From positions 1,612,001 to 1,676,000 of the forward strand of contig OZ251574.1 of assembly GCA_965243635.1 (NCBI GenBank): a stretch of DNA of 64,000 nucleotides. The letters are read 5' to 3'. Shown piece after piece: positions 28,331-36,977 of this stretch (its first letter is position 1; each line of letters begins with the position of its first letter). Under the pieces are notes generated by a model. That model saw only the letters and a list, made by a program, of their open reading frames with translations. It was not told the DNA's origin and made no database searches. Origin of the DNA: Rs1 sp000416275 (GTDB taxonomy: Bacteria; Pseudomonadota; Gammaproteobacteria; Pseudomonadales; Balneatricaceae). A program made the translations under genes and the position numbers.

Positions 28331-28553
28331 GGCGTATCTCTCTCTAATGTTGATTGTGATCTGGCAGGATCAATCAACAGGATACGCCATCTTTCTTACT
28401 TCTCCCATACACCAGATATCACTATAACTCGCGTGCCTATGCGGGAGGCTTGCCCCGGATCTTAGTTCAAATGGTTGCTTGATGCAAAATATGGGCCAGT
28501 TTTCCCTACGAATAACTCTTACTTGCACACACTAAGTAGTTTCTATTGTAATA

Positions 28554-30206
28554 ACTCAAGTTTCGGGATTCAAATAAAACCAAAAATCAACACTAAGCAT
28601 ATGATATAAAACAAGTTGATGCCTCTTTGTGGTAAAATAATTGTTGTCTATACAAAATAAAATACCACAAGAGACATCAAATGAATTCTGCCACAAAGAC
28701 GGGTGTTTTGCCATCACTCACTACTGATTTTCTCGAGCAATCTAACCTCAGTATCGACAATACTTTTAACTCTGCTTGGAAACACCTCGGCTTTAATAGC
28801 CTGCTACTTCAAGCAAAATTTCATAAACGGTCTGGCGTGCCAGCGAGCGATATTGTGTATCTACTTATGCTGTGGGTTTGGCTAAAAACTCAATCGGTAG
28901 CTATGTTCTCTCGCGATGCATTATTGAGCTTTAGTGCAGCAAAAAAAGATGCCCTCTATGATCTACTCAATCGTGAAAATGTAGACTGGAGAAAGTTACA
29001 ATTATTGACCGCAAAGAAAGTGCTTAAATCTAACTCTCATGGAGGTTTAAGCGCGTTTGTTATTGATGATTCTGTGAAAATCAGGCGTGGAAAAAAGATG
29101 CCTGGCGTTTCTAGTCACTTTGATCATTTAACCGGACGCTGCGTAATGGGTCAGCAAATCGTTACGTTAGGCATCGCTAATAATTCACAATTTGTTCCTG
29201 TTGATAATGAAATCTTCATTAGTAATGTGAGAGAGCAAACAGCCAATTCTACCTTTAAAGACCATCGCAGCATTGCTGCGAAACGTTATGCTAAATCTCA
29301 GTCTCAAACCAAACCTGAAATGGTGTGTGACATGATAGCAAGGGCGATTCGCGCAGGCATAAATGCAGATTATTTTTTGGCTGATGCATGGTTTGCCACC
29401 AAGCGCATTTTAAAAATGACAGAGACTCATTCACTGATCGCTATTGTTCGAATGAAAAGAAATAACACTAAATACAGAATACGCATCAACGGCAAGACGG
29501 AGATGCTATGTGCCAAGCAGTTATATCAACAGCACGTAAAGGGGAAATGGCAATCCCTGACTAAATTGCCTTACCAGAGCAAGTCTATTGTCGTTGAACT
29601 CAATCTAGCAGCGACGGATAAAGAGCACGATCAATGGATAAAAGTGAAGTTGTTATTTGTTCGATCTATGGATGAAACAAAGCAACAGGCAGGTAAGAAT
29701 GATTGGGCGCTTTTTTTAACAACCGATAGTCAGATGTGTGACGAGAAGATACTTGAAGTGTACGCATTACGGTGGGGTATAGAGGTATATTTCAAAGAGG
29801 CCAAACAAAAACTTGGTTTTTTGAAAGAGCAAAGTCGTCATTACAGCGCCTATATAGCGTCGATCCATTTGACTGGGTTAAGGTTTTGTATCCTGCTATT
29901 TGTGCAGAATGAAGAAGGAGCAGCCAGTGTGAGTAAGGTGAGAAATAGCCTTGAAGAGAGCTTATGTAGTTTAAACTTTGCGAGCAAATTATGGGGACTA
30001 TTTAAGGCGTTAATTACAGGCGCTTTGAGTGATATTATCGGGCTAAGTGAAGAAGATAAACGTAAAATACTGGAAAGCATCGATCAAACAGTGGTCAATT
30101 TTTTTACACAAGTCATGCAAATGGATAATTTTACTCTACGGCAAGAAGGCCTAGAGTAACGGGAGGAGTTCATTTTAGCTAATGAAATGAACTCCGAAAC
30201 TTGAGT
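28554..30206 (+). mobile_element. IS4-family insertion sequence, 1653 bp
   Basis: The termini ACTCAAGTTTCGG (28554-28566) and CCGAAACTTGAGT (30194-30206) are inverted repeats around one transposase gene. AATA flanks both ends and may be a 4-bp duplication, which is short for most IS4 groups. The element appears complete. Confidence 0.8.
28681..30159 (+). CDS. IS4-family DDE transposase
   Basis: A 492-residue transposase. Catalytic Asp residues sit in FVIDDSVKIRRG and FLADAWFATKR. The YREK signature reads YALRWGIEVYFKEAK: Y, two residues, R, three, E, six, K, as in the IS4 family. No frameshift is seen. Confidence 0.9.
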   Translation: MNSATKTGVLPSLTTDFLEQSNLSIDNTFNSAWKHLGFNSLLLQAKFHKRSGVPASDIVYLLMLWVWLKTQSVAMFSRDALLSFSAAKKDALYDLLNRENVDWRKLQLLTAKKVLKSNSHGGLSAFVIDDSVKIRRGKKMPGVSSHFDHLTGRCVMGQQIVTLGIANNSQFVPVDNEIFISNVREQTANSTFKDHRSIAAKRYAKSQSQTKPEMVCDMIARAIRAGINADYFLADAWFATKRILKMTETHSLIAIVRMKRNNTKYRIRINGKTEMLCAKQLYQQHVKGKWQSLTKLPYQSKSIVVELNLAATDKEHDQWIKVKLLFVRSMDETKQQAGKNDWALFLTTDSQMCDEKILEVYALRWGIEVYFKEAKQKLGFLKEQSRHYSAYIASIHLTGLRFCILLFVQNEEGAASVSKVRNSLEESLCSLNFASKLWGLFKALITGALSDIIGLSEEDKRKILESIDQTVVNFFTQVMQMDNFTLRQEGLE

Positions 30207-30428
30207 AATAAAAAATTCATATAGTGTAGGTTTATTTTCTGTTAAGCATATCAAGCGAGTGATTTTGAAAGTAATAGGCCACAGAGTCACTCGTAATACT
30301 GCGGTTTATTATAATAAACATCAAATAAATCAATGGATCTTTTGGATTTCTGTGACTGTAGGTGTTCTGTCGTGGCCTCGGTAAGTATGCTTCATATTAA
30401 TTTAGCCTTAAGGAAAGATAATTAGAGT

Positions 30429-32660
30429 ATGGATACTGGACTAAACACTTTAGTTGCAATCGCAAAATTTCACCAAATAGCAGCAGAACCAGAACAGCTA
30501 TTACATCAATTTGGTGTGGCAGGAGAAAGTTTTACTGATACGGAGCTGTTGCAAGCTGCTAAAGCATTGACTCTTAGAGCAAAATTAATTAAGCCCGCTA
30601 TTCCAGATCTTAAAAATGATATTTTGCCGGCAATATCTAAAACCAAAGACGGTAGTTATTTTATCCTCGCTAGGGTCTCTTCCGCAGTCGCTAAAACTGA
30701 ATCAACCGATGCTACCCCGAGAAGAATGCTAATTCACGATTTACGGCAGTCTAAACCAACAGCGGTGACCGAGGAACAGTTTTTAGACCTTTGGTCCGGT
30801 GAAATCATTTTAATAACTCGAAGGGTAGGCCTGGCCGATAGTCTGCAACAAAAGTTCGATATTTCTTGGTTCATCCCCTCGTTAATCAAATACCGTAAGC
30901 TATTTTTTGAAGTCATAGTCGCCTCGTTTTTTATTCAACTGTTTGCGCTGGTCACGCCGCTATTTTTCCAAGTGGTGATGGATAAAGTATTAGTACATCG
31001 TGGTTTTACCACACTTGATGTACTGGCGGTCGGTTTCTTTGTGGTGGTGGTATTCGAAGCTTTTCTCGGTGGATTTCGCAATTATTTATTCAGTCACACC
31101 ACCAATAGGGTAGATGTGGCGTTGGGCTCGCGACTGTTTAAGCATTTGATGGCGCTGCCAATGTCCTACTTTGAAGCGCGGCAAGTCGGGCAAAACGTCG
31201 CTCGGGTTCACGAGTTAGACACCATCCGTAATTTTATCACCGGCACAGCGTTGACCTTAGTGATCGACTTATTTTTTGTATTTGTGTTTCTCGCAGTGAT
31301 GTGGTTTTACAGCCCGACACTCACCTATATCGTATTGGCGACAATTCCCGCCTATGTATTACTCTCTTTATTCATCACCCCCATTTTACGCCACCGATTA
31401 AATGAGAAATTCAAACACGGTGCTGCTAATACAGCATTTTTAACAGAATCGATGACCGGCATCAGCACCGTTAAATCGATGGCGGTCGAGCCACAGATGA
31501 CCCGCAAGTTAGAAGAACATTTATCGGGTTATGTGCATGCCTCGTTCAAGAGCCAAAATCTCAATAACGTCGCCAACCAAGTGGCGGGTCTGATCAATAA
31601 GCTGATGACCTTAGGTATTATCTGGATGGGGGCGCATTTAGTCATCGCCGGCGAGTTATCTGTGGGCCAGTTAGTGGCGTTTAACATGTTAGCGGGTAGA
31701 GTTAGTGGCCCAGTATTAAAGCTAGTGCAGCTTTGGCAGGAATTTCAACAGGCGGGTATCTCCATAGAGCGCTTAGGCGATATCCTAAATACCCCTCGCG
31801 AGCCCGGCTTCAACCCCAACCGTTCACGTCTGCCATCCTTAGAAGGGGCAGTGACTTTTGAACACATCAAATTTCGCTACAAAACCGACAGCCCAGTGGT
31901 GCTGCACGATATAAGTTTAAAAATCAAGGCCGGGGAGGTAGTCGGTATCGTCGGGCGCTCAGGCTCTGGTAAAAGCACCATCACTAAACTGATTCAGCGC
32001 TTGTACGTAGCAGAATCGGGACGCTTAATGATTGATGGTGTCGATTTATCAATGGTCGATACGGTGTGGTTACGCCGGCAAATAGGGGTGGTACTACAAG
32101 AGAACTTTTTGTTTAACCGCACCATTCGCGAGAATATCGCCTTGGTTGATCCCGCCATGTCTATGGAGCGAGTCGTAGAGGCGGCAAAGATGTCCGGTGC
32201 CCACGAATTTATCGTCGAAATGCCCGAGGGTTACGACACCATGGTCGGCGAACAGGGCAGTACTTTATCGGGCGGTCAGCGTCAGCGCTTAGCGATTGCC
32301 AGAGCGCTGATCAATAACCCACGCATCTTGATTTTTGACGAGGCGACCAGCGCCTTAGATTACGAATCTGAGCGCTTAATCCAAGACAATATGGCTGATA
32401 TCTGTAAAGGCCGTACCGTGTTTATTATCGCCCATCGACTCACTGCCGTACGCCACTGTGATCGCATCGTGGTGATGGAAAAAGGCGCGATTGTCGAGCA
32501 GGGTGACCACGAGCAATTATTAGATCACAACGGCTATTACGCTAAGTTGCACAGCTATCAAAACCATCAACCCAGATTAAAGCCTGTTCCTGACACAGAA
32601 CACTTTAGCCTAGAACATTCCAATGATCCCAGCTTACCTGAGCGAGGTGATCAATCATGA
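30429..32660 (+). CDS. Type I secretion ABC transporter (HlyB/RtxB family)
   Basis: This inner-membrane ATPase exports RTX proteins through a type I system. The 743 residues hold an N-terminal C39-like domain (about 1-130) without the catalytic Cys, as in HlyB. A six-helix ABC membrane domain covers about 155-440. The nucleotide-binding domain has Walker A GRSGSGKS (509-516), signature LSGGQRQR and Walker B ILIFDEATSALD. It overlaps the adaptor gene by four bases. No TolC-type gene is next to it, so the outer-membrane part must come from elsewhere. Likely clients are the RTX proteins at 36978 and 43314. Confidence 0.94.
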   Translation: MDTGLNTLVAIAKFHQIAAEPEQLLHQFGVAGESFTDTELLQAAKALTLRAKLIKPAIPDLKNDILPAISKTKDGSYFILARVSSAVAKTESTDATPRRMLIHDLRQSKPTAVTEEQFLDLWSGEIILITRRVGLADSLQQKFDISWFIPSLIKYRKLFFEVIVASFFIQLFALVTPLFFQVVMDKVLVHRGFTTLDVLAVGFFVVVVFEAFLGGFRNYLFSHTTNRVDVALGSRLFKHLMALPMSYFEARQVGQNVARVHELDTIRNFITGTALTLVIDLFFVFVFLAVMWFYSPTLTYIVLATIPAYVLLSLFITPILRHRLNEKFKHGAANTAFLTESMTGISTVKSMAVEPQMTRKLEEHLSGYVHASFKSQNLNNVANQVAGLINKLMTLGIIWMGAHLVIAGELSVGQLVAFNMLAGRVSGPVLKLVQLWQEFQQAGISIERLGDILNTPREPGFNPNRSRLPSLEGAVTFEHIKFRYKTDSPVVLHDISLKIKAGEVVGIVGRSGSGKSTITKLIQRLYVAESGRLMIDGVDLSMVDTVWLRRQIGVVLQENFLFNRTIRENIALVDPAMSMERVVEAAKMSGAHEFIVEMPEGYDTMVGEQGSTLSGGQRQRLAIARALINNPRILIFDEATSALDYESERLIQDNMADICKGRTVFIIAHRLTAVRHCDRIVVMEKGAIVEQGDHEQLLDHNGYYAKLHSYQNHQPRLKPVPDTEHFSLEHSNDPSLPERGDQS

Positions 32661-34105
32661 GTGCGCTGGTTGTGTTTAAAGATGCTTGGGCCAACAGAGA
32701 TAAACTGGGCGAGAGTAATAAAACCCGTGAGCTGGCGGCCTTTTTACCGGCGGCGCTAGAGGTGCAAGAAGCACCACCTAACCCACTCTTACGCTGGCTA
32801 TCCAGAACGTTATTACTGCTGATCGTGATTGCCCTCACTTGGAGTTACTTTGGCCACATCAATATAGTGGCTTCAGCCGAGGGTAAGATAATCCCCAGTA
32901 GTCGGGTAAAACAAATTCAACCCTTGGAAAAAGGCATGGTCAAAACCCTATTTGTTAAAGAGGGGCAGTTAGTGGAAAAGGGCCAGCCACTCATCGCATT
33001 GGATGCCACCTTAAATCAGGCAGATACCAATAGCTTAGTCTCTGAGCAGCAACGCACTCAACTGCGTTTAGCCGTCAATCAAGGTTTTTTGACCTTACTA
33101 CACGGCAGTACAAATACCTCCAGTTCACAAAAACTGAGCGATTTCAATAGCGCAAAGCAAACCTTGACGCAGCAGATCCAAAAAATGTCATGGCAGACAC
33201 CGCCTTCCAATACCGACTTGCAATTGCATCAAAATCTGTTGTTACAGCAGTGGTTGCAATACGAGTCGCAATTACGCTCCCTGCACAGTGCTCTGGCACA
33301 AAACAGTGCCGAACAAGCCACAGTGAAAGAGGTAATCACAAAACTTGAGCTGATCTTACCGGTGGTTAACAAAAGGTTACGGTTATTAAAAAAGATGTTT
33401 CGGGAAAAATTAGTGGCTGAGACTGAATATTTACAGAGCCTGCAAGAGCAAATCCAGATAAAACAAGATTTTGCCGCCGAAAAGCAGCGCTTAAAACAAC
33501 TGCAGGAAATGGTGACGGACATCACCCAACAGATCAATCTGCATAACGCCCAATCTGCCAGTGCGGTATTGATGGAAATCACCGAGCAAAACCGCCAGTT
33601 AGCTGGATTGACAGAAGAGCTGATCAAAGTGCGCGATAGCCGCGCCAAACAAGTGATCTATGCGCCAGTGGCAGGGCGAGTACAAGAGCTAATGGTAAAT
33701 ACTATCGGTGGCATAGTCACAGAGGCACAGCAACTAATGTTAATTGTACCTATAGAGCAGACCTTAGAGGCAGAAGTGTTTTTGGAGAACAAAGACATAG
33801 GATTTGTCTTTAATGGGATGAGTGCTGAGGTCAAGGTTCATACCTTTCCTTTTACCAAGTACGGGGTGATAGATGCCGTCATCAGTAATGTATCGACCGA
33901 TGCCACTATAGATGAAAAAAAGGGCCTGATCTACCGGATGCAATTGAAGCTGGCTGTTAACCAGATTCAGGTGAATAATAAAATGGTTAATTTAGTACCG
34001 GGCATGTCGGTGACGGCTGAGGTACAGATCGGCGAGCGACGGATTATTGAATTCTTTTTAGCGCCGTTGCTGAAGGGTAAGCAAGAGGCGTTGCGGGAGC
34101 GGTGA
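32657..34105 (+). CDS. Type I secretion periplasmic adaptor (HlyD family)
   Basis: The membrane-fusion protein that links the ABC transporter to TolC. It has 482 residues. One membrane helix lies at about 50-68. A barrel-sandwich/lipoyl half (IIPSSRVKQIQPLEKGMVKT) starts near 80, a long coiled coil fills about 130-320, and the second half-motif APVAGRVQELMVNTIGGIV follows. The last 80 bp are duplicated at about 35086-35163 with the following lipoprotein gene. Confidence 0.94.
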   Translation: MSALVVFKDAWANRDKLGESNKTRELAAFLPAALEVQEAPPNPLLRWLSRTLLLLIVIALTWSYFGHINIVASAEGKIIPSSRVKQIQPLEKGMVKTLFVKEGQLVEKGQPLIALDATLNQADTNSLVSEQQRTQLRLAVNQGFLTLLHGSTNTSSSQKLSDFNSAKQTLTQQIQKMSWQTPPSNTDLQLHQNLLLQQWLQYESQLRSLHSALAQNSAEQATVKEVITKLELILPVVNKRLRLLKKMFREKLVAETEYLQSLQEQIQIKQDFAAEKQRLKQLQEMVTDITQQINLHNAQSASAVLMEITEQNRQLAGLTEELIKVRDSRAKQVIYAPVAGRVQELMVNTIGGIVTEAQQLMLIVPIEQTLEAEVFLENKDIGFVFNGMSAEVKVHTFPFTKYGVIDAVISNVSTDATIDEKKGLIYRMQLKLAVNQIQVNNKMVNLVPGMSVTAEVQIGERRIIEFFLAPLLKGKQEALRER

Positions 34106-34206
34106 TGAAATCAAAGTCTAAAATTCAAGCATTAAAAGAACCAAGAGTACTTAAAACAATGCGAAAAAACTCAGTAAACGGGAGGAATAATGGTACTGCA
34201 TACTAA
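34105..34206 (+). CDS. Tiny basic peptide between hlyD and lipoprotein gene
   Basis: ATG overlaps the hlyD stop (TGATG). The 33 residues (MKSKSKIQALKEPRVLKTMR) run past the lipoprotein start. The duplicated copy at 35162-35266 is also open with the same length, with a few substitutions. It may be a leader for coupling or chance. No function is claimed. Confidence 0.3.
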   Translation: MKSKSKIQALKEPRVLKTMRKNSVNGRNNGTAY

Positions 34207-34981
34207 TTTACCTATTCGAGTGACCAAAATTATTTTCTTTTTAATAATCATTTTTAGCTTGCAAGGTTGCGAAGAAATTCTTGAAAAGCTAAAGCCTAAA
34301 AAAAAGCCCAATGTCAACGTGCAAATGCATCGTATAGAACCCACAGAAGAGCATAAAACCGGCAGCGTACTAAGGGTCGATTATCCGCTGGGAAAACTGA
34401 AAATATCTCTTGATTATCTTCGTAGGTCAAAAGTGGGCTCAGAATATGCGCATGCTGATTTATATATCACATGGCCAGAAATGGTGGGTTATCGTAAGGA
34501 TTATACCTCTGACGAGGCACGAGTACTAAGGTTGTTCACGACATTTGAAAAAGAAAAAGGCACTAGGCTTAAAGGTGATGATTTTTATTTACGGCTACAG
34601 CAGCGGATAGAAGCTGGGCGAATTAGTTATATAAGACCTAGCCCACAGTACGAAGGGTTTACGGAGTATTGGTCAACAGTTCTTATTAAGATGACTGAAG
34701 AACAAAGGAATAAAAATACCCTATGGACCATCTATTATTTGGTGGATGATCCCAAGATAACTTCACCTGAAGGCCATCGATTGGTTGTTCGATGCAGTTT
34801 CTTTGGCACTGCGCTTGAACCTTTAGTTGAACAAAAACTTAAAAATAATACTTGCAAAATGCAATGGAATATCGATGCCTCTATGTCCATAGAAGTCGGG
34901 TTTTACCCTTTGATCTTAGATGACTGGCGTGCCATGTATCACGGATTACAAGTATTTATCACTAATATTAGAATGGAGTAA
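34190..34981 (+). CDS. Lipoprotein, immunity-like, copy 1
   Basis: The protein has 263 residues with lipobox SLQGC (Cys27), so it should be a membrane-anchored periplasmic protein. RBS GGGAGG precedes the ATG. No named family is recognised. A C-terminal pattern SPEGHRLVVRC, NTCKMQW, then DDWRAMYHGL is shared with its duplicate at 35247 and, more weakly, with the protein at 36245 (SPKGYLLNYHC, TTCTGSF, FEHWFEIHN). The two conserved Cys may form a disulfide. It lies right behind the type I exporter, and a decayed start of a next gene follows. An immunity role against an exported RTX toxin is inferred. Confidence 0.65.
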   Translation: MVLHTNLPIRVTKIIFFLIIIFSLQGCEEILEKLKPKKKPNVNVQMHRIEPTEEHKTGSVLRVDYPLGKLKISLDYLRRSKVGSEYAHADLYITWPEMVGYRKDYTSDEARVLRLFTTFEKEKGTRLKGDDFYLRLQQRIEAGRISYIRPSPQYEGFTEYWSTVLIKMTEEQRNKNTLWTIYYLVDDPKITSPEGHRLVVRCSFFGTALEPLVEQKLKNNTCKMQWNIDASMSIEVGFYPLILDDWRAMYHGLQVFITNIRME

Positions 34982-35020
34982 TAGAATATTTCTTATGTTT
35001 TTAACGAACTAGCAGCAATT

Positions 35021-35074
35021 GGGGTCAGGTCTTGTTTTTTGACTTTTATGGGGCAAAAAATAAGACCTGACCCC
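35021..35074. repeat. REP-like palindrome (GGGGTCAGGTCTTG type)
   Basis: GGGGTCAGGTCTTGTTTTTT pairs with AAAAAATAAGACCTGACCCC across a short ATGGGGC loop, 54 bp in all. This sort of palindrome is widespread in gammaproteobacteria and is linked to RAYT transposases such as the one at 26915. A half copy lies at 36151-36192. Confidence 0.85.
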
Positions 35075-35246
35075 ATTCACCCAGATTGGCGAACGGCGGA
35101 TCATTGAGTTGCTTTTGGCACCGCTGTTGAAGGGCAAACAAGAGGCTTTGCGGGAGCGGTGATGGAATCAAAGTCTAAAACTCAAGCATTAAAAGAACCA
35201 AGAGTACTTAAAACAATGCGAGAAAACTCAATAAACGGGAGGGATA

Positions 35247-36040
35247 ATGGTGCTGCATATTAATTTACCTATTCGAGTAACCAAAATTATTTTCTTTTTA
35301 ATAATCATTTTTAGCTTGCAAGGTTGTGAAGAAATCCTTGAAAAGCTTAAGCCTAAAAAAAGCCCAATGTAAACGTGCAAATTTATCGTATAGAGCCAAC
35401 AGAAAAGTATAAAACTGGCAGTGTGATAAGGGTCGATTATCCGCTGGGAAAACTGAAAATACCTATTGATTATCACCGTAGATCGAAAGTAAATTCAGAA
35501 TATGCGCATGCTGATTTATATATCACATGGCCTGAAATGGTAGGTTTTTATGCAGGCGAAATTACCTCTGTCGAAGCGCGAGTACTGAGGTTGTTCACGA
35601 CATTTGAAAAAGAAAAAGGCACTTGGTTTAAAGGTGATGATTTTTATTTACGGCTGCAGCAGCGGATTAAAGCAGGGCGAATTAGTTATATAAGGCCTAG
35701 CCCGCAATACGAAGGGTTTACGGAGTATTGGTCAACAGTTCTTATTAAGATGACTGAAGAACAAAGGAATAAAAATACCCTATGGACCATCTATTATTTG
35801 GTGGATGATCCCAAGACAACTTCACCTGAAGGGCATCGATTGGTTATTCGATGCAGCTTTTTTGGTACCGCACTTGAGCCTTTAGTTGAGCAAAAACTTA
35901 AAAACAATACTTGCAAAATGCAATGGAATATTGATGCCTCTATGTCGATAGAAGTCGGGTTTTACCCTTTGATCTTAGATGACTGGCGTGCCATGTATCG
36001 TGGGCTCATAAAATTTTTCAATAATATTAGAATGGAGTAA
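35247..36040 (+). pseudogene. Lipoprotein copy 2, frameshifted in a poly-A run
   Basis: This duplicates 34190-34981 with its upstream hlyD tail. The start, signal and lipobox are kept, but the A8 run of copy 1 (CCT-A8-GCCC) is A7 here at 35354-35360, and the frame stops within a few codons. Downstream the original frame is open and well conserved from 35375 to 36040. Adding one A restores a full lipoprotein. The gene is either broken or switchable by slippage. Confidence 0.85.
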
Positions 36041-36046
36041 TAGAGT

Positions 36047-36166
36047 ATGTCTTATACTTTTAATGAAATGGAATTGTTACGGATAGAAGCATTAGTTACC
36101 AAAATTAAAAATCATGAAAAAGACCCTAAAAAATCTGAAGATTGCGAAATACAGGTCTTGTTTTGA
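36047..36166 (+). pseudogene. Start of a lost partner gene after lipoprotein copy 2
   Basis: ATG 36047 follows the lipoprotein stop by six bases, with GGAG upstream. Thirty-nine residues (MSYTFNEMELLRIEALVTKI) end inside a half REP palindrome. After lipoprotein copy 1 the same start appears in decayed form (34988: ISYVFNEL, ATG changed to ATT). So both lipoproteins were once followed by the same gene. Confidence 0.55.
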
Positions 36167-36244
36167 ATTTTATGGGGAAAAGCAACCCCGTTCGATATGC
36201 CCATCGATTCCCCCCTAAGTTATTATAAAGGACAGAAAATAAAC

Positions 36245-36964
36245 ATGCATATTCTCCGTAAAATTCTATGTTGGCTAGTGTTTGGGATACTGATTTTAGT
36301 AATAGGGATGTTTGTTTCGCGTTACATTAAATCTGAAACTGCCTATTTTCAGGAACAGTCACATATAGAGTCATTCATAAGTAAAAAACCGCCGGAGTCT
36401 GCAGAGTACAAAAATGTTCTAGTGGATCAAGTGTGGGTAAAAGTGCCACATCGTTCGTATAATATTTATCCATATTCGGACCGTAGAGGTAAACGAAAAG
36501 AAATGATTGAAGGGCCGGTCTATGCCCGAAGTATTAGTTTTCGCTACACCCTTGAAGAATTAATTGGCATCGAAGACTGGCGCCCTAGTGCCACAATTGT
36601 TGTTGGTTTACGGTACGGTATAGAGTTGGATATAAGTCATATCTTCGATAATAAAGATCGTCGATGGAAGATCTCCCCAGTTCCTAAATGGGGGTTAAAC
36701 CGCTATGAAGAAAACAAAATAAGAGGTGCTATTTATTATCGACCAATAGATCACAGTGTGATTTCGCCTAAGGGATATCTCTTGAATTATCATTGTCATA
36801 ATGACGAAAATACAAAAATTATAACTACCTGCACTGGCTCTTTTGAAATTGCGCCAAATTTAAATGTTGATTACATAATTAGTGCTAAGTCTTTTGAACA
36901 CTGGTTTGAAATACACAACAGCATAATCGATAAAATTAAACCTATGCTCACGAATACCTACTAG
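36245..36964 (+). CDS. Membrane-anchored periplasmic protein, immunity-like
   Basis: Start ATG 36245 (MHILRKILCWLVFGILILVI) is preferred over 36197 because it opens directly with a single N-terminal membrane anchor. The protein has 239 residues, mostly periplasmic. The C-terminal half resembles the lipoproteins at 34190 and 35247 (SPKGY..C, then a second Cys, then an aromatic end). It ends 13 bp before the RTX gene with an RBS AGAGAGGAA between. This is the best-preserved cassette of exported small protein plus RTX protein near the exporter. Function is inferred only. Confidence 0.65.
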   Translation: MHILRKILCWLVFGILILVIGMFVSRYIKSETAYFQEQSHIESFISKKPPESAEYKNVLVDQVWVKVPHRSYNIYPYSDRRGKRKEMIEGPVYARSISFRYTLEELIGIEDWRPSATIVVGLRYGIELDISHIFDNKDRRWKISPVPKWGLNRYEENKIRGAIYYRPIDHSVISPKGYLLNYHCHNDENTKIITTCTGSFEIAPNLNVDYIISAKSFEHWFEIHNSIIDKIKPMLTNTY

Positions 36965-36977
36965 AGAGGAATAATAA

